The translations under genes and the position numbers were made by a program. The notes beneath the pieces are model-generated. The model was not told the origin of the DNA. It worked only from the letters and a program-made list of their open reading frames with translations, and ran no database searches. From Parasutterella secunda (GTDB lineage: Bacteria; Pseudomonadota; Gammaproteobacteria; Burkholderiales; Burkholderiaceae_F), in contig NZ_JACJKX010000009.1 of assembly GCF_016901835.1 (NCBI RefSeq), positions 1 to 64,000 on the forward strand: DNA of 64,000 nt, written 5' to 3'. Position 1 is the first letter of the stretch. The number at the start of each line of letters is the position of its first letter. Below are positions 9,244 through 17,931 of this stretch, piece by piece.

Positions 9244-9930
9244 ATGAGTACTCATCTTTTAGTGTCCGGGACACACTCGCAAAAAATTTCTCAATATACA
9301 ACAGGAGAGGAAATTGCCAATGCCGTCACGCACGGTGTGGCTGCTTTATTGAGTGTGGCAGGATTGGCCATACTGGTCGGTTTCGCCGTTGCTTACTCCG
9401 GTACTCCGACGGTTATAACCGCGGTCAGTGTCTTCGGCGCAAGCATGATTTTTCTATATGTCGCCTCAACGCTTTATCACGCGATTCCGAATCCAAAAGT
9501 CAAACCTATTCTGCAACGCCTCGATCATTCAATGATTTTTGTTTTGATTGCGGGTAGCTACACACCGTTTTGCCTGATCACTCTAAAAGGAGTGACGGGG
9601 ATTATGCTTTGCGTTGCCGTTTGGGTAATCGCCATCTTAGGCATCGCCTTGCAGGGTATTCTTCTTAAAAGGAGCAAGTGGCTTAATTCGCTTTTGTATT
9701 TAGCAATGGGCTGGCTCGTGGTTCTTGTCATTAAACCATTAATTAACAACCTTCCAACAGGGGGCTTGTGGTTGCTGGCAGCCGGCGGCTTAGCCTACAG
9801 TTTCGGCGTTATTTTTTATGTCCGGAAAGCGATTCCATTCAGCCATGCAATCTGGCACGTGTTTGTTTTTGTCGGAACAGTTTTGCAGTTCCTATCCGTG
9901 CTGTTGTACGTTATACCTGTATTTAGTTAA
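9244..9930 (+). CDS. trhA: PAQR/hemolysin III family membrane protein
   Basis: A 228-residue seven-helix membrane protein of the bacterial hemolysin III/PAQR family. AGGAGG lies upstream of the ATG. Family landmarks are visible: TGEEIANAVTHG near the N-terminus, STLYHAIPN and LDHSMIFVLIAGSYTPF in the middle, and HAIWHVFVFVGTVLQF near the C-terminus, giving the conserved histidines of the metal site. TrhA homologues are linked to membrane fluidity homeostasis. A decayed second copy of its C-terminal third is found at 11722-11923, beyond the AAA/PD-(D/E)XK gene. Confidence 0.88.
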   Translation: MSTHLLVSGTHSQKISQYTTGEEIANAVTHGVAALLSVAGLAILVGFAVAYSGTPTVITAVSVFGASMIFLYVASTLYHAIPNPKVKPILQRLDHSMIFVLIAGSYTPFCLITLKGVTGIMLCVAVWVIAILGIALQGILLKRSKWLNSLLYLAMGWLVVLVIKPLINNLPTGGLWLLAAGGLAYSFGVIFYVRKAIPFSHAIWHVFVFVGTVLQFLSVLLYVIPVFS

Positions 9931-9946
9931 GAATCGTTCTGACTAT

Positions 9947-11530
9947 TTAAACTGATTCCCAAGCAACAAAACGACGTTGTTCGGCAGAAAACACTAATGC
10001 AACGCGAATAAGTTCTTTGTTATCAGTTGTTTTGCCATAGTGATTGGATTGAACTTGAACAATCGCTTCTTTTAAAAGCCTGTCAGTTTCGTTAGATGAT
10101 CTGGCGTATTTAAACTCGAAAACCCAATGCCGCCCATTCACTTCTACCTCCATATCACTGCGACCGAAGGCGTTGTGTACCTCAACTCGAGGCACTAAGG
10201 CTGCTCCAATTAAAAGAACCTGTAAATATGCCCGACAGGCCGCCTCGCTATCAACAGGATAGCGGACATAATCAATAGAGGTGAGTGCACGATTGAAATA
10301 ATCGACCACTGTTTCCGGTGTCTCTGAAGTCAGAATTTTTGCAAGAATAGGAACGCCGGACTGGACGAGATTTTGTCCACGAAGCAGCTCAGACGCATAA
10401 AGTTGCGCCATTGAACGAGACACTTCTTCATTAGGATAACCTAAACGAACGTAATCACCGCCGACCTGTTCTTTAATAGTTAAATAACCAGCCTGAGTTA
10501 ACAGTGCTTCGATGGATATTTCATCATATTGACGGCTAGCGCCCAAATCCGATAAAGACACTAAGACCGGTTCGTCATAAACCGTTGGAGATTTCAGTGC
10601 GTGACTGGTCAAGTACTTCATTAGAACTGTGGGCTGTCCGCCGCTCGTATACCAATAATTCTGAAATCCTTCCGATGGTTTAGCAAAAAAATTCAAGACC
10701 GACCAAGGGCAGTAAACATGAGTTCGAGCCTGTCTATCGAACGAAAATCCGTCATACTGCTCACGCAACAATTCCAATAATTTTTCTTTGCTTAATTTAA
10801 GTTCGTGAGCTGCACTGTCAAGATAGGAAGAGAAGCAATGACTAATTTCTTCCTCTGTATAACCCAAAAGTGAGCCGAACTGAACATCAAGAGAAATGTC
10901 CTGAAGATTGTTAAATGCTGAAAAAATACTGGTATTACTGAACTTAGTAATCCCTGTCATAAAGAAAAAGCGCAGACAACCTTCGTACTGTTTGACAGCG
11001 GTGTAAAACTCACCGAGGCAGTCACGAATTGTATTAAAAACTTCAGGGTCATCGAGATGATTCGTTAAGGGTGCATCGTATTCATCGATCAACAACACTA
11101 TTGAGCTTGCCGGCAGAGAGGACAGCCACATTTTAAGTTGGTCAATGAAAAGAAGATCTTTATTGTCAGAGTTAAATTTAAAGCCTAGCGGAATAAAAGC
11201 TGATAACAGCAAACTGTGAAACGCTGTTTGAAACTGTTCCAAACTTTTGAATGTTTTTAAACTGGAAAAGTCCAGTCTGGCAACAGCGTAAGTTTTGTCT
11301 TCCCATTTATTTTCAATTGCAAGACCTTGGAAATGTGTAAGACCATTCTTAAATAACGATTCAAAAGTAGAGACTAAAAGCGATTTGCCGAAACGTCGGG
11401 GACGAGCCAGAAAAATTTTGCCGCGGTGTTGAGCCAAACGAAACACCAAATCCGTCTTATCGACATAAATTTCATTATTAATTCTCAAAGATCTGAAATC
11501 TGAAGTACCTAACGGCAAGGCTTGTTGCAT
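9947..11530 (-). CDS. AAA-ATPase-like / PD-(D/E)XK nuclease-family protein, copy 1
   Basis: About 527 residues. The N-terminal half is the AAA-ATPase_like domain (PF09820 type) with the P-loop ARPRRFGKS at about 44-52 and Walker B IVLLIDEYDAPLT near 145-157. The C-terminus carries a PDDEXK_9-like nuclease core: RSDMEVEV, then WVFEFKYA (D...E-x-K). The family is abundant in gut bacteria and its role is undefined; mobility or defence functions are speculation. I prefer the second ATG (11530) because it aligns with the start of the paralogue at 46915; the first ATG is at 11542. It is transcribed against trhA and lies between trhA and a trhA relic. Confidence 0.85.
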   Translation of the reverse strand: MQQALPLGTSDFRSLRINNEIYVDKTDLVFRLAQHRGKIFLARPRRFGKSLLVSTFESLFKNGLTHFQGLAIENKWEDKTYAVARLDFSSLKTFKSLEQFQTAFHSLLLSAFIPLGFKFNSDNKDLLFIDQLKMWLSSLPASSIVLLIDEYDAPLTNHLDDPEVFNTIRDCLGEFYTAVKQYEGCLRFFFMTGITKFSNTSIFSAFNNLQDISLDVQFGSLLGYTEEEISHCFSSYLDSAAHELKLSKEKLLELLREQYDGFSFDRQARTHVYCPWSVLNFFAKPSEGFQNYWYTSGGQPTVLMKYLTSHALKSPTVYDEPVLVSLSDLGASRQYDEISIEALLTQAGYLTIKEQVGGDYVRLGYPNEEVSRSMAQLYASELLRGQNLVQSGVPILAKILTSETPETVVDYFNRALTSIDYVRYPVDSEAACRAYLQVLLIGAALVPRVEVHNAFGRSDMEVEVNGRHWVFEFKYARSSNETDRLLKEAIVQVQSNHYGKTTDNKELIRVALVFSAEQRRFVAWESV

Positions 11531-11616
11531 GATTTTTTCCATTTAAGTCAAAATTGACTAACCTAGCCATTTTAACGAATTACAATCCTGGTGTTTAGCT
11601 AAAACAACTTTAATTT

Positions 11617-11706
11617 TTAGCTCTTCCCGCAAAAGTCAAGCAGCATTTCCGTGACTTCGCCGAGTCGGCGATTTTCCAACCAGATATCGACGACATCGGC
11701 CTCTAG
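11617..11706 (-). pseudogene. Possible C-terminal relic of an unrecognised gene
   Basis: An open minus-strand frame ends at a TAA at 11617-11619 and reads like a protein C-terminus (LEADVVDIWLENRRLGEVTE, then MLLDFCGKS). Its upstream part runs into the antisense of the trhA relic at about 11706, where the sense disappears. There is no start codon or ribosome binding site. I do not recognise the family. It may mark one side of an old recombination junction. Confidence 0.3.
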
Positions 11707-11721
11707 ACTAGGGAAGGAGCT

Positions 11722-11923
11722 TGTGATTCTCGTTATTAAGAAATTTCCCAATGGGGGATTGTGGCTCTTAACGGCAGGAGGACTTAGCTACAGCCTGGGA
11801 GTTATCTTCTATATCTGGAAGAGCATGCCATACAACCATGCGATATGGCATCTCTTCGTGTTTACCGGAACAATTTTGCAGTTTCTATCCGTACTGCTGT
11901 ACGTCATACCGGTTTTTCGCTGA
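11722..11923 (+). pseudogene. Decayed C-terminal fragment of a second trhA/hemolysin III gene
   Basis: This frame reads LVILVIKKFPNGGLWLL, then a stretch ending HAIWHLFVFTGTILQFLSVL and a final VIPVFR. It matches residues from about 160 to the end of the intact TrhA at 9244-9930, with a 4-residue gap after VIK. The N-terminal two thirds are missing and the frame before 11722 does not resemble TrhA. The nucleotide sequences have clearly drifted apart, so this is not a recent duplication. It is non-functional as seen. Confidence 0.8.
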
Positions 11924-11935
11924 CTGATACAATTC

Positions 11936-11961
11936 GGCCCGAACTTTTAAATGCTCGGGCC
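11936..11961. other. Hairpin between the trhA relic and nrdG
   Basis: A 7-bp perfect stem GGCCCGA/TCGGGCC with a 12-base loop. Neither side is followed by a good T-run, so it is not a textbook terminator. Its position between converging ends suggests that it could still limit read-through. Confidence 0.4.
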
Positions 11962-11970
11962 AAAATTAAA

Positions 11971-12435
11971 TTACTTTTCAGGATGAATCGGTATAACCCG
12001 TTGATTAGTACTACCGAAATACTGTCCTTGTTCTTTGACTTTGAGTTTTTCTACAAAAGGACCATCCACCAAGGTATCAATATACTGCATGATTTCATGG
12101 TCCTTAAAGTGTTCATACTTGCGACCTGTCCACACCCAAATCGTTTTACCCGGGCAGGCAGCTTTCACTTTTTTGCAAAGTTCGGTAACAGGTCCGATAT
12201 TGGCCTCTTCAAAAGGGTCGCCGCCCAAAACGCTCAAGCCTGACATGTACGGGCGATTGACAAGATCTGTTATTTTTTCAATCGTCTGATCCGTAAAATC
12301 CTCTCCGGCATTAAAGTCCCAGGACTCGGGGTTAAAGCAACCCTTACAGTGCAGGGTGCAGCCCGAGACAAAAAGCGAGACTCTGACGCCGGGGCCATTT
12401 GTTGTGTCAAATTCGCGCAATTGGGCGTACTTCAT
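11971..12435 (-). CDS. nrdG: Anaerobic ribonucleotide reductase activating protein
   Basis: This 154-residue radical SAM activase installs the glycyl radical on NrdD. The cluster-binding motif CTLHCKGC gives C26, C30 and C33 (CX3CX2C), the usual radical SAM spacing. The GGDPFEEAN segment is the next conserved SAM-binding region. The length is normal. It starts 15 bases after the nrdD stop and is surely co-transcribed with it. Both genes are needed for oxygen-free deoxynucleotide synthesis. Confidence 0.95.
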   Translation of the reverse strand: MKYAQLREFDTTNGPGVRVSLFVSGCTLHCKGCFNPESWDFNAGEDFTDQTIEKITDLVNRPYMSGLSVLGGDPFEEANIGPVTELCKKVKAACPGKTIWVWTGRKYEHFKDHEIMQYIDTLVDGPFVEKLKVKEQGQYFGSTNQRVIPIHPEK

Positions 12436-12450
12436 AGAAAAAGTTCCTTA

Positions 12451-14613
12451 CTACATTGAGACGCGGCGCTTGATTTCAGCCATCTTGCCGTCGTTCATGC
12501 GGGATTGACCGTTCACGTTACTGTAACCAAGGTAGCCGCAGACACGACTGATCACGGACAAATTATCGCTGCCGCAATGCGGGCACTTAAACATCACGTT
12601 TGTGGAGTGCTTGCCGCAATTGTTGCAGTAGGCCGCATCAAAATTCACGCCCTGATAGAAGCCCATTTCCATACCACGCTCGATAATCGCTTTGTCGGCC
12701 TGGTAATTTTCAGGGTTGGTGAGGCGCACATACTGGATGTGGCCGCCTTCGCACAAGTGGAAGCACTTGAATTCGTGATCCTGCTTTTCAAAGGGCGTAA
12801 TGTCCTCCGTTACGTTCAAGTGGAACGAATTCGTGAAGTACTCGGTGCTGTAGTGTTCAGCCGTTGCAAATTCGTTGACCAAGCCCATTTCCTTGCAGTA
12901 GTCATCGTACTGACGGGCCTGCGTGGCGCAAAGGCTTTCAGCAGGCGTGCCATAAATGGCATACAGGTAATGGTCTTCGGCCTTGAATTCGTTTAACTTT
13001 TGCTGCAGGTAACGCAGCACTTGAACAGCAAAGGCAGAATTGTCTTCAATCATGCGCTTACCGGTCCAAAGGTAAGTAGCATCATCCAAAGCGGTGATAC
13101 CGAAACTCGCCGTCATGTAGTCGACCAAGTCACCCACGCGGTCATCGGGATCCTTCGTGCCCTTATAGAAGCCACCCTGCGTAAAGGCGAGGGGGTTGGA
13201 GGAGCAACGTTGATTGCGGATCACGTCATAGCGCTTCTTTAAGAAGTCGCGAATGACTTGGAGACGGTCATCCAACAAATCCCAGAACTTTTCACGCCAA
13301 TCCAAGGGATGTTCGGTCATCGCCACCTTGATCATGAGCGGAATGTTTAAGCTCACGGCACCGATGTTGCAGCGGCCGATCGTTACATACTTGCCGGTTT
13401 CCGGATCCTTCCACGGAGAAAGGTAAGCGCGGCACCCCATCGGGCTCGTGATCACGCCTTCTTCACGGAAAAGACGCGAGACCGTACCGTATTCACTCGA
13501 AATACTCAAGTAGTCCGGGTACATGCAGGTCGATGAAGTCTTCACGGCTTCATCAAAAAGTTCGGCACTGTGCAGATCGTTTTGCACCTGGTTCTTGTCA
13601 TAGAGGTACACGAGCTTCGGGAAAACGACGGGCTTGTGGTCAGGACCGTGGCCGTTACGACGAACACGAAGCATCACGGAGTTGATCAAAGCCATCAAGC
13701 GCTTATCTTCTTCAGGCCACTTCACATCCCACTGACCGAAAGAGATCGTGGTAAACGCAAAGTCACCGCGGCTGCAGGGCACCGTATTGAGCTTTAATTC
13801 AAGCGATTGAAAACCCTGTTCCAATTCACGCAAAAGGGTCTTATCGGCATAACGGTGAGCAACATCTTCGTTCACACCGAGCTCATTAATTGCATCGTTA
13901 TAGGCTTTGTCCCAGGTCTTGTGTGCGTAGGGTAAGAGCACTTTATCGAGTTCAGCCAAGGTAAAGCCGCCGAACTGTTGAGCCGTGGCCACAAGCGTGA
14001 TGTCACCGATCACCTGAAGGGCAGACAAGACAGTCTTCGGTTCCGTGTACTGCACATTGGACATTTCAAAGCCGCCCTCAAGAACGTGCTTGATGTCAAA
14101 AAGGCAGCAGTTCACGCAACCCAGAATCATGTCGCGCAGGTCATGGATGTAAATGTCGCCGCGTTCAATAAGCTCTTTTTCCTTAGCAGAGAGATAGAAC
14201 TGCTTGTAGAGGCTCTTTGTTAAATAGCCTTTGATCAAGGAGCCCTTGGTGGAAACCAAGGAGCTGTCGAAATTGGCGTTTTCGCGGTCACCCAAGCGAA
14301 GCACGTCGTCGGCATCCTGGCGCAGCTTTTCAAAAGTCTTGGCGTAGTTGGTCTTATAGTAGCGGTACTCGGCGTAAGCCTTGGCTACGTCTTCAAAACC
14401 GGTTACGGACAAAACGGCAATCACCAATTCATGGAGTTCGGCCACGGTCACTTGATCGCGCTCTTTGATACGACGCAAAATCGCATCCACGATCTTTTGA
14501 CAAGACGCTTCATCGACCGTCTTATCGCAGCGCATAGCGGCTTTATTCACGGCAACCGAAATTTTTTGCGGGTTGAAATCTTCAAGCGTCTGATCTTTTT
14601 TCACGACTTTCAT
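12451..14613 (-). CDS. nrdD: Anaerobic (class III) ribonucleoside-triphosphate reductase
   Basis: This 720-residue enzyme reduces ribonucleoside triphosphates to deoxy forms using a glycyl radical and formate as reductant. The N-terminal roughly 90 residues form an ATP-cone allosteric domain (starts MKVVKKDQTLEDFNPQKI). The C-terminus has a zinc site CNNCGKHSTNVMFKCPHCGS (two CXXC pairs) and then RVCGYLG with the radical glycine. The full length indicates an intact enzyme. It is followed by nrdG. The upstream gap has a candidate NrdR box pair, which would mean repression when deoxynucleotides are plentiful. Confidence 0.96.
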   Translation of the reverse strand: MKVVKKDQTLEDFNPQKISVAVNKAAMRCDKTVDEASCQKIVDAILRRIKERDQVTVAELHELVIAVLSVTGFEDVAKAYAEYRYYKTNYAKTFEKLRQDADDVLRLGDRENANFDSSLVSTKGSLIKGYLTKSLYKQFYLSAKEKELIERGDIYIHDLRDMILGCVNCCLFDIKHVLEGGFEMSNVQYTEPKTVLSALQVIGDITLVATAQQFGGFTLAELDKVLLPYAHKTWDKAYNDAINELGVNEDVAHRYADKTLLRELEQGFQSLELKLNTVPCSRGDFAFTTISFGQWDVKWPEEDKRLMALINSVMLRVRRNGHGPDHKPVVFPKLVYLYDKNQVQNDLHSAELFDEAVKTSSTCMYPDYLSISSEYGTVSRLFREEGVITSPMGCRAYLSPWKDPETGKYVTIGRCNIGAVSLNIPLMIKVAMTEHPLDWREKFWDLLDDRLQVIRDFLKKRYDVIRNQRCSSNPLAFTQGGFYKGTKDPDDRVGDLVDYMTASFGITALDDATYLWTGKRMIEDNSAFAVQVLRYLQQKLNEFKAEDHYLYAIYGTPAESLCATQARQYDDYCKEMGLVNEFATAEHYSTEYFTNSFHLNVTEDITPFEKQDHEFKCFHLCEGGHIQYVRLTNPENYQADKAIIERGMEMGFYQGVNFDAAYCNNCGKHSTNVMFKCPHCGSDNLSVISRVCGYLGYSNVNGQSRMNDGKMAEIKRRVSM

Positions 14614-14676
14614 GGCACATCCTTGGTGATTCGGCAGGCAACGCCGATAGAAGAAAATTTACTCAACGAGAGTGTG

Positions 14677-14760
14677 ATTGTAATCGCATCGGCCCGAAAA
14701 TCAAAGCTAAAAAATACAAAATTTTGGAGCATAAAAAAGTCATACCACTATATGTAGGAT
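14677..14760 (-). promoter_or_regulatory. nrdD promoter region with candidate NrdR box pair
   Basis: Two sites resemble the NrdR consensus acaCWATATaTWgtgt. CCACTATATGTAGGAT at 14745-14760 matches about 12 of 16 positions and ATACAAAATTTTGGAG at 14714-14729 matches about 10 of 16. They are 31 bp apart start to start, the three-helical-turn spacing known for NrdR pairs. Just downstream on the minus strand, TTGATT (14704-14699), a 16-base spacer and TACAAT (14682-14677) make a plausible promoter. The rest of the 14614-14907 gap shows nothing else. Confidence 0.5.
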
Positions 14761-14907
14761 GTGTAGAAGTACTTCTTTTAGAAAAGTGAATGTGATCAAA
14801 GAGTTAGGTTTTTCGTTTAGTACCTAAAAATTTTTGTAACCGTCACCAAAACAGACCTTTGACTATCGAGTGCATAAGTCTTATCTATTGAGATAGCATT
14901 TTCACGA

Positions 14908-14936
14908 TTGACAGATTCGGCATTGTCTTCAATAAT
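14908..14936 (+). promoter_or_regulatory. Sigma-70-type promoter for the PLD/helicase gene
   Basis: TTGACA at 14908-14913, a 17-base spacer, and AATAAT at 14931-14936 (one mismatch to TATAAT). It lies 41 bases before the ATG at 14978 on the same strand. Confidence 0.6.
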
Positions 14937-14977
14937 AGTCTGAATGTATCTTAAAGCTTGATAACAGGTTGATTTTT

Positions 14978-15607
14978 ATGGATTCCGGTACCGTATCCAA
15001 CATTTTCAGTGCGATTCATCACGCTTTTATAGATCAAGACATTGAATGCCCAAACGAGGCTTATGCGCCGAGACTTATTGTCAATGATTCTCAAAGCGGT
15101 CAAAAACTACTCAGTGTCATTGAGCACGAACTCCAACACTGTACCGAATTTGCCTTTAGTGTGGCCTTCATTACCATGAGCGGGCTGGTCGGTCTGCTTC
15201 AAACGCTAGACGAGTTAAGAAAACAGGAAATCAAGGGTCGAATACTTACCACTGACTATCAGAATTTCACCGAACCCCGAGCGTTGGAAAAATTATTGGA
15301 ATTTCAAAATATTGAGGTACGTTTTTTCCAAACCGGGACTAATCTGGGCTTTCACACTAAGGGGTATCTTTTCGACGAAGGCGAGGCGTTAAAAATCATC
15401 ATCGGAAGCTCCAACCTGACCGATCATGCGCTCACTGTCAACAAAGAATGGAATATGCTGATGGTCTCCTCACACAAAGGAGCCGTAGCCTCAGCCATCT
15501 CAGACGAGTTTAATGAGTTATGGAATCATCCGGCCAGTGTTGAACTCACCCCAAAGATTATCGAGACCTATCGGGAGCGTTACATTCAAACTCAAAAACA
15601 AGGTTGA
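14978..15607 (+). CDS. PLD-like nuclease domain, N-terminal part of a split helicase gene
   Basis: A 209-residue frame starting at ATG 14978. It contains a phospholipase D-like half-site: HTKGYLFDEGEALKIIIGSS, then NLTDHAL (HxK...GSSN). Related proteins that I recall carry this domain at the N-terminus of one long polypeptide with a superfamily 2 helicase and DUF3427. Here the frame is closed by a single TGA at 15605-15607 and stays open in the same frame directly after it into the helicase gene. It is therefore either the N-terminal piece of a gene broken by a nonsense mutation, a read-through product, or a now separate small nuclease. A good promoter lies 41 bases upstream. Confidence 0.75.
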   Translation: MDSGTVSNIFSAIHHAFIDQDIECPNEAYAPRLIVNDSQSGQKLLSVIEHELQHCTEFAFSVAFITMSGLVGLLQTLDELRKQEIKGRILTTDYQNFTEPRALEKLLEFQNIEVRFFQTGTNLGFHTKGYLFDEGEALKIIIGSSNLTDHALTVNKEWNMLMVSSHKGAVASAISDEFNELWNHPASVELTPKIIETYRERYIQTQKQG

Positions 15608-15658
15608 AACGTTCTCCGAGAAGTTATCGAAAGCAGTCAAAGTCTGGTTCCGAACTCG

Positions 15659-17923
15659 ATGCAGCAGACTTTCATCAATGCGTTAAACGGATTAGTCATC
15701 AAAAAGGAAAAACGCGCGCTTTTGGTTTCTGCAACGGGCACCGGTAAAACCTATGCGGCAGCCTTTGCGATGCGAGACCTCGTCTATCCTCCCGAACGTG
15801 TTTTGTTTTTGGTTCACCGCGAGCAAATCGCCATTCAAGCTTTAAAGACCTTTTCCAAAGTGTTCCCGAAGGGGAAAAAACTCGGCTTGCTCAGCGGTAA
15901 TCACAAGGACATTGATGCCGATTTTGTCTTTGCGACCATGCAAACCGTCAGTAAAGAGGATGTCCTCAAGCTTTTTACGCCCGAAACATTCGATGTCATC
16001 ATTATTGACGAGGCGCATCGAGCGGGTTCTAAAAGCTACAGCGAAAAGATCATGCAATACTTAAAACCGAAGTTCTGGTTAGGCATGACAGCCAGCCCCT
16101 CGCGAACCGACGGTTTTGATATCTTCTCTTTATTTGATCACAACATCGCGCACGAAATTTCACTTAAACAGGCACTCGAAACCGATTTACTATGTCCATT
16201 TCATTATTTCGGTGTCACCGATCTGGATTTGGGAGAAAAAGAAGACGATCCTGAATACCGGGATTTCAATAAATTAACCAGCATTGTCCGGGTTGAACAC
16301 ATACTGTCAAAAGCGAAATATTATGGCCACGGTCAAGGACGACTCAAAGGACTGATTTTCTGCTCACGTAACGACGAAGCTCAGGAACTGGCGCGCCTGA
16401 TGCGTCAAAAAAATATTCGTTGTGAAGCTTTAAGCGGTTCAGACTCTCAGGAAAAGCGGCTTGAGGCCATTGATCGATTAACCGGTGATGACAAAGATGA
16501 ACAAGGTTTGGATTACATCATCACCGTGGATATCTTCAACGAAGGCGTAGACATTCCCGATGTTAATCAAATCATTATGCTGAGACCGACTCAAAGTCCG
16601 GTCATTTTCGTTCAACAATTAGGACGCGGTTTGCGAAAGGCTGAGAATAAAGATTTCTTAGTGGTATTGGACTTTATCGGAAATTACCGCAATAACTACA
16701 TGATTCCGATTGCCTTATCCAGTGATCGGACCTATAACAAGGACAATATGCGCCGCATCGTCGCGACCGGTAACAGTATTATTGCCGGGCCGTCCACCAT
16801 TCATTTCGACGAAATCGCACGAAAACGTATCTATGACTCCATTGATCGGGCCAAGACCAATGACACACGACTTATCCGTGAGGCCTACGAAAATCTCAAG
16901 TTTAAATTGGGTCGTATTCCAACACTTATCGATTTTGTTGAAAACGGAGCAATAGATCCGATTAAGATTTTCGATAAATTCGGGTCCTATTACAGTTTCC
17001 TATCTAAATTTGAAAAGGACTATGAGCTGAAAGGATCTCTGACAGACGATCAGGTTTTAATGCTGAAATGGGTCAGTCAGAAATTTGCCAAAGGTAAGCG
17101 CCAGACAGAATTACGACTGATTGAAGAAGCCATCTTCAAGGCACAAAGTCACGATGTTCGGCCTTTCAATTTCGCCCGTTGGGTGAATCAAATTGCGCAA
17201 CAATACGGTTTCAGAACAGGCGTAAACCACATTCTTTGCCACACAAAACAACTGCTCGGTGAATTTAACGGCAGTAAAGAGAAAGACTTGGCATTCATTC
17301 GCCGTAACATCAATGGCGATTACGAACTCGATAGTCACTTTACCTATTGGATTCAAAACAATTCAGTTTTCAAAGAGAATCTCATGGAAACTCTTCGCTT
17401 CGGGTTAAGGCGAAATCAAGACAATTTTTGCAATCTCTACAAAGATACAGATTTTGTTCTGTACGAAAAATACACCTACGAAGACGTGCAACGACTCCTG
17501 GGCTGGAATCGCAACATGAACGCTCAAAATATCGGCGGCTATTTTTACGACAAAGACACAAAAACTTTACCTGTCTTTATCAATTACGTAAAAGAGCATG
17601 ATGCCATCGCCTACGAGGACCGATTTATCTCACCTACAGAATTAATTGCCTTATCCAAACATCCTCGATCAAAATCATCTCCCGATGCTGATCATATGTT
17701 TAAACGAACAGCTGAGGATAGGGATAATCGGATATTTTTATTTGTGAGAAAGAATAAAGACGACAATGAGGCTAAAGAATTCTATTTTTTGGGAGAGATT
17801 AATGCGCATGGCGAACCCGAAGAGGTTACAATGCCGGCAACCCAAGACAAGGCCTTTGAAATCCAGTACAGATTAGAAGTACCTGTCCGAAACGACATTT
17901 ACCAATATATTACGGAAGGATAA
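15659..17923 (+). CDS. DEAH-box superfamily 2 helicase with C-terminal DUF3427
   Basis: 754 residues from the first ATG after the TGA stop. Helicase motifs are complete: I SATGTGKT, II DEAH, III TASPSR, and VI QQLGRGLRKA. The C-terminal part fits DUF3427 (FYFLGEINAHGEPEE near the end). The frame is the same as the PLD domain before it, and 17 sense codons precede the ATG. No Shine-Dalgarno lies before 15659, so independent translation looks poor. The whole 14978-17923 unit would be about 981 codons, the size I expect for intact PLD-helicase-DUF3427 proteins. Its role is not established; DNA repair or phage defence are the plausible settings. A Nudix gene follows after 8 bases. Confidence 0.85.
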   Translation: MQQTFINALNGLVIKKEKRALLVSATGTGKTYAAAFAMRDLVYPPERVLFLVHREQIAIQALKTFSKVFPKGKKLGLLSGNHKDIDADFVFATMQTVSKEDVLKLFTPETFDVIIIDEAHRAGSKSYSEKIMQYLKPKFWLGMTASPSRTDGFDIFSLFDHNIAHEISLKQALETDLLCPFHYFGVTDLDLGEKEDDPEYRDFNKLTSIVRVEHILSKAKYYGHGQGRLKGLIFCSRNDEAQELARLMRQKNIRCEALSGSDSQEKRLEAIDRLTGDDKDEQGLDYIITVDIFNEGVDIPDVNQIIMLRPTQSPVIFVQQLGRGLRKAENKDFLVVLDFIGNYRNNYMIPIALSSDRTYNKDNMRRIVATGNSIIAGPSTIHFDEIARKRIYDSIDRAKTNDTRLIREAYENLKFKLGRIPTLIDFVENGAIDPIKIFDKFGSYYSFLSKFEKDYELKGSLTDDQVLMLKWVSQKFAKGKRQTELRLIEEAIFKAQSHDVRPFNFARWVNQIAQQYGFRTGVNHILCHTKQLLGEFNGSKEKDLAFIRRNINGDYELDSHFTYWIQNNSVFKENLMETLRFGLRRNQDNFCNLYKDTDFVLYEKYTYEDVQRLLGWNRNMNAQNIGGYFYDKDTKTLPVFINYVKEHDAIAYEDRFISPTELIALSKHPRSKSSPDADHMFKRTAEDRDNRIFLFVRKNKDDNEAKEFYFLGEINAHGEPEEVTMPATQDKAFEIQYRLEVPVRNDIYQYITEG

Positions 17924-17931
17924 AAACAAAA

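Noticed and set aside
12505-14223. Plus-strand frames of 75-163 codons across nrdD
   Set aside because: Antisense shadows of a fully supported gene; no motif or ribosome binding site.
15605-15607. TGA read as selenocysteine in the PLD-helicase gene
   Set aside because: No SECIS-like hairpin directly after the TGA, no redox context at that linker position, and no selenoprotein precedent in this family. A nonsense mutation or sequencing error is simpler.
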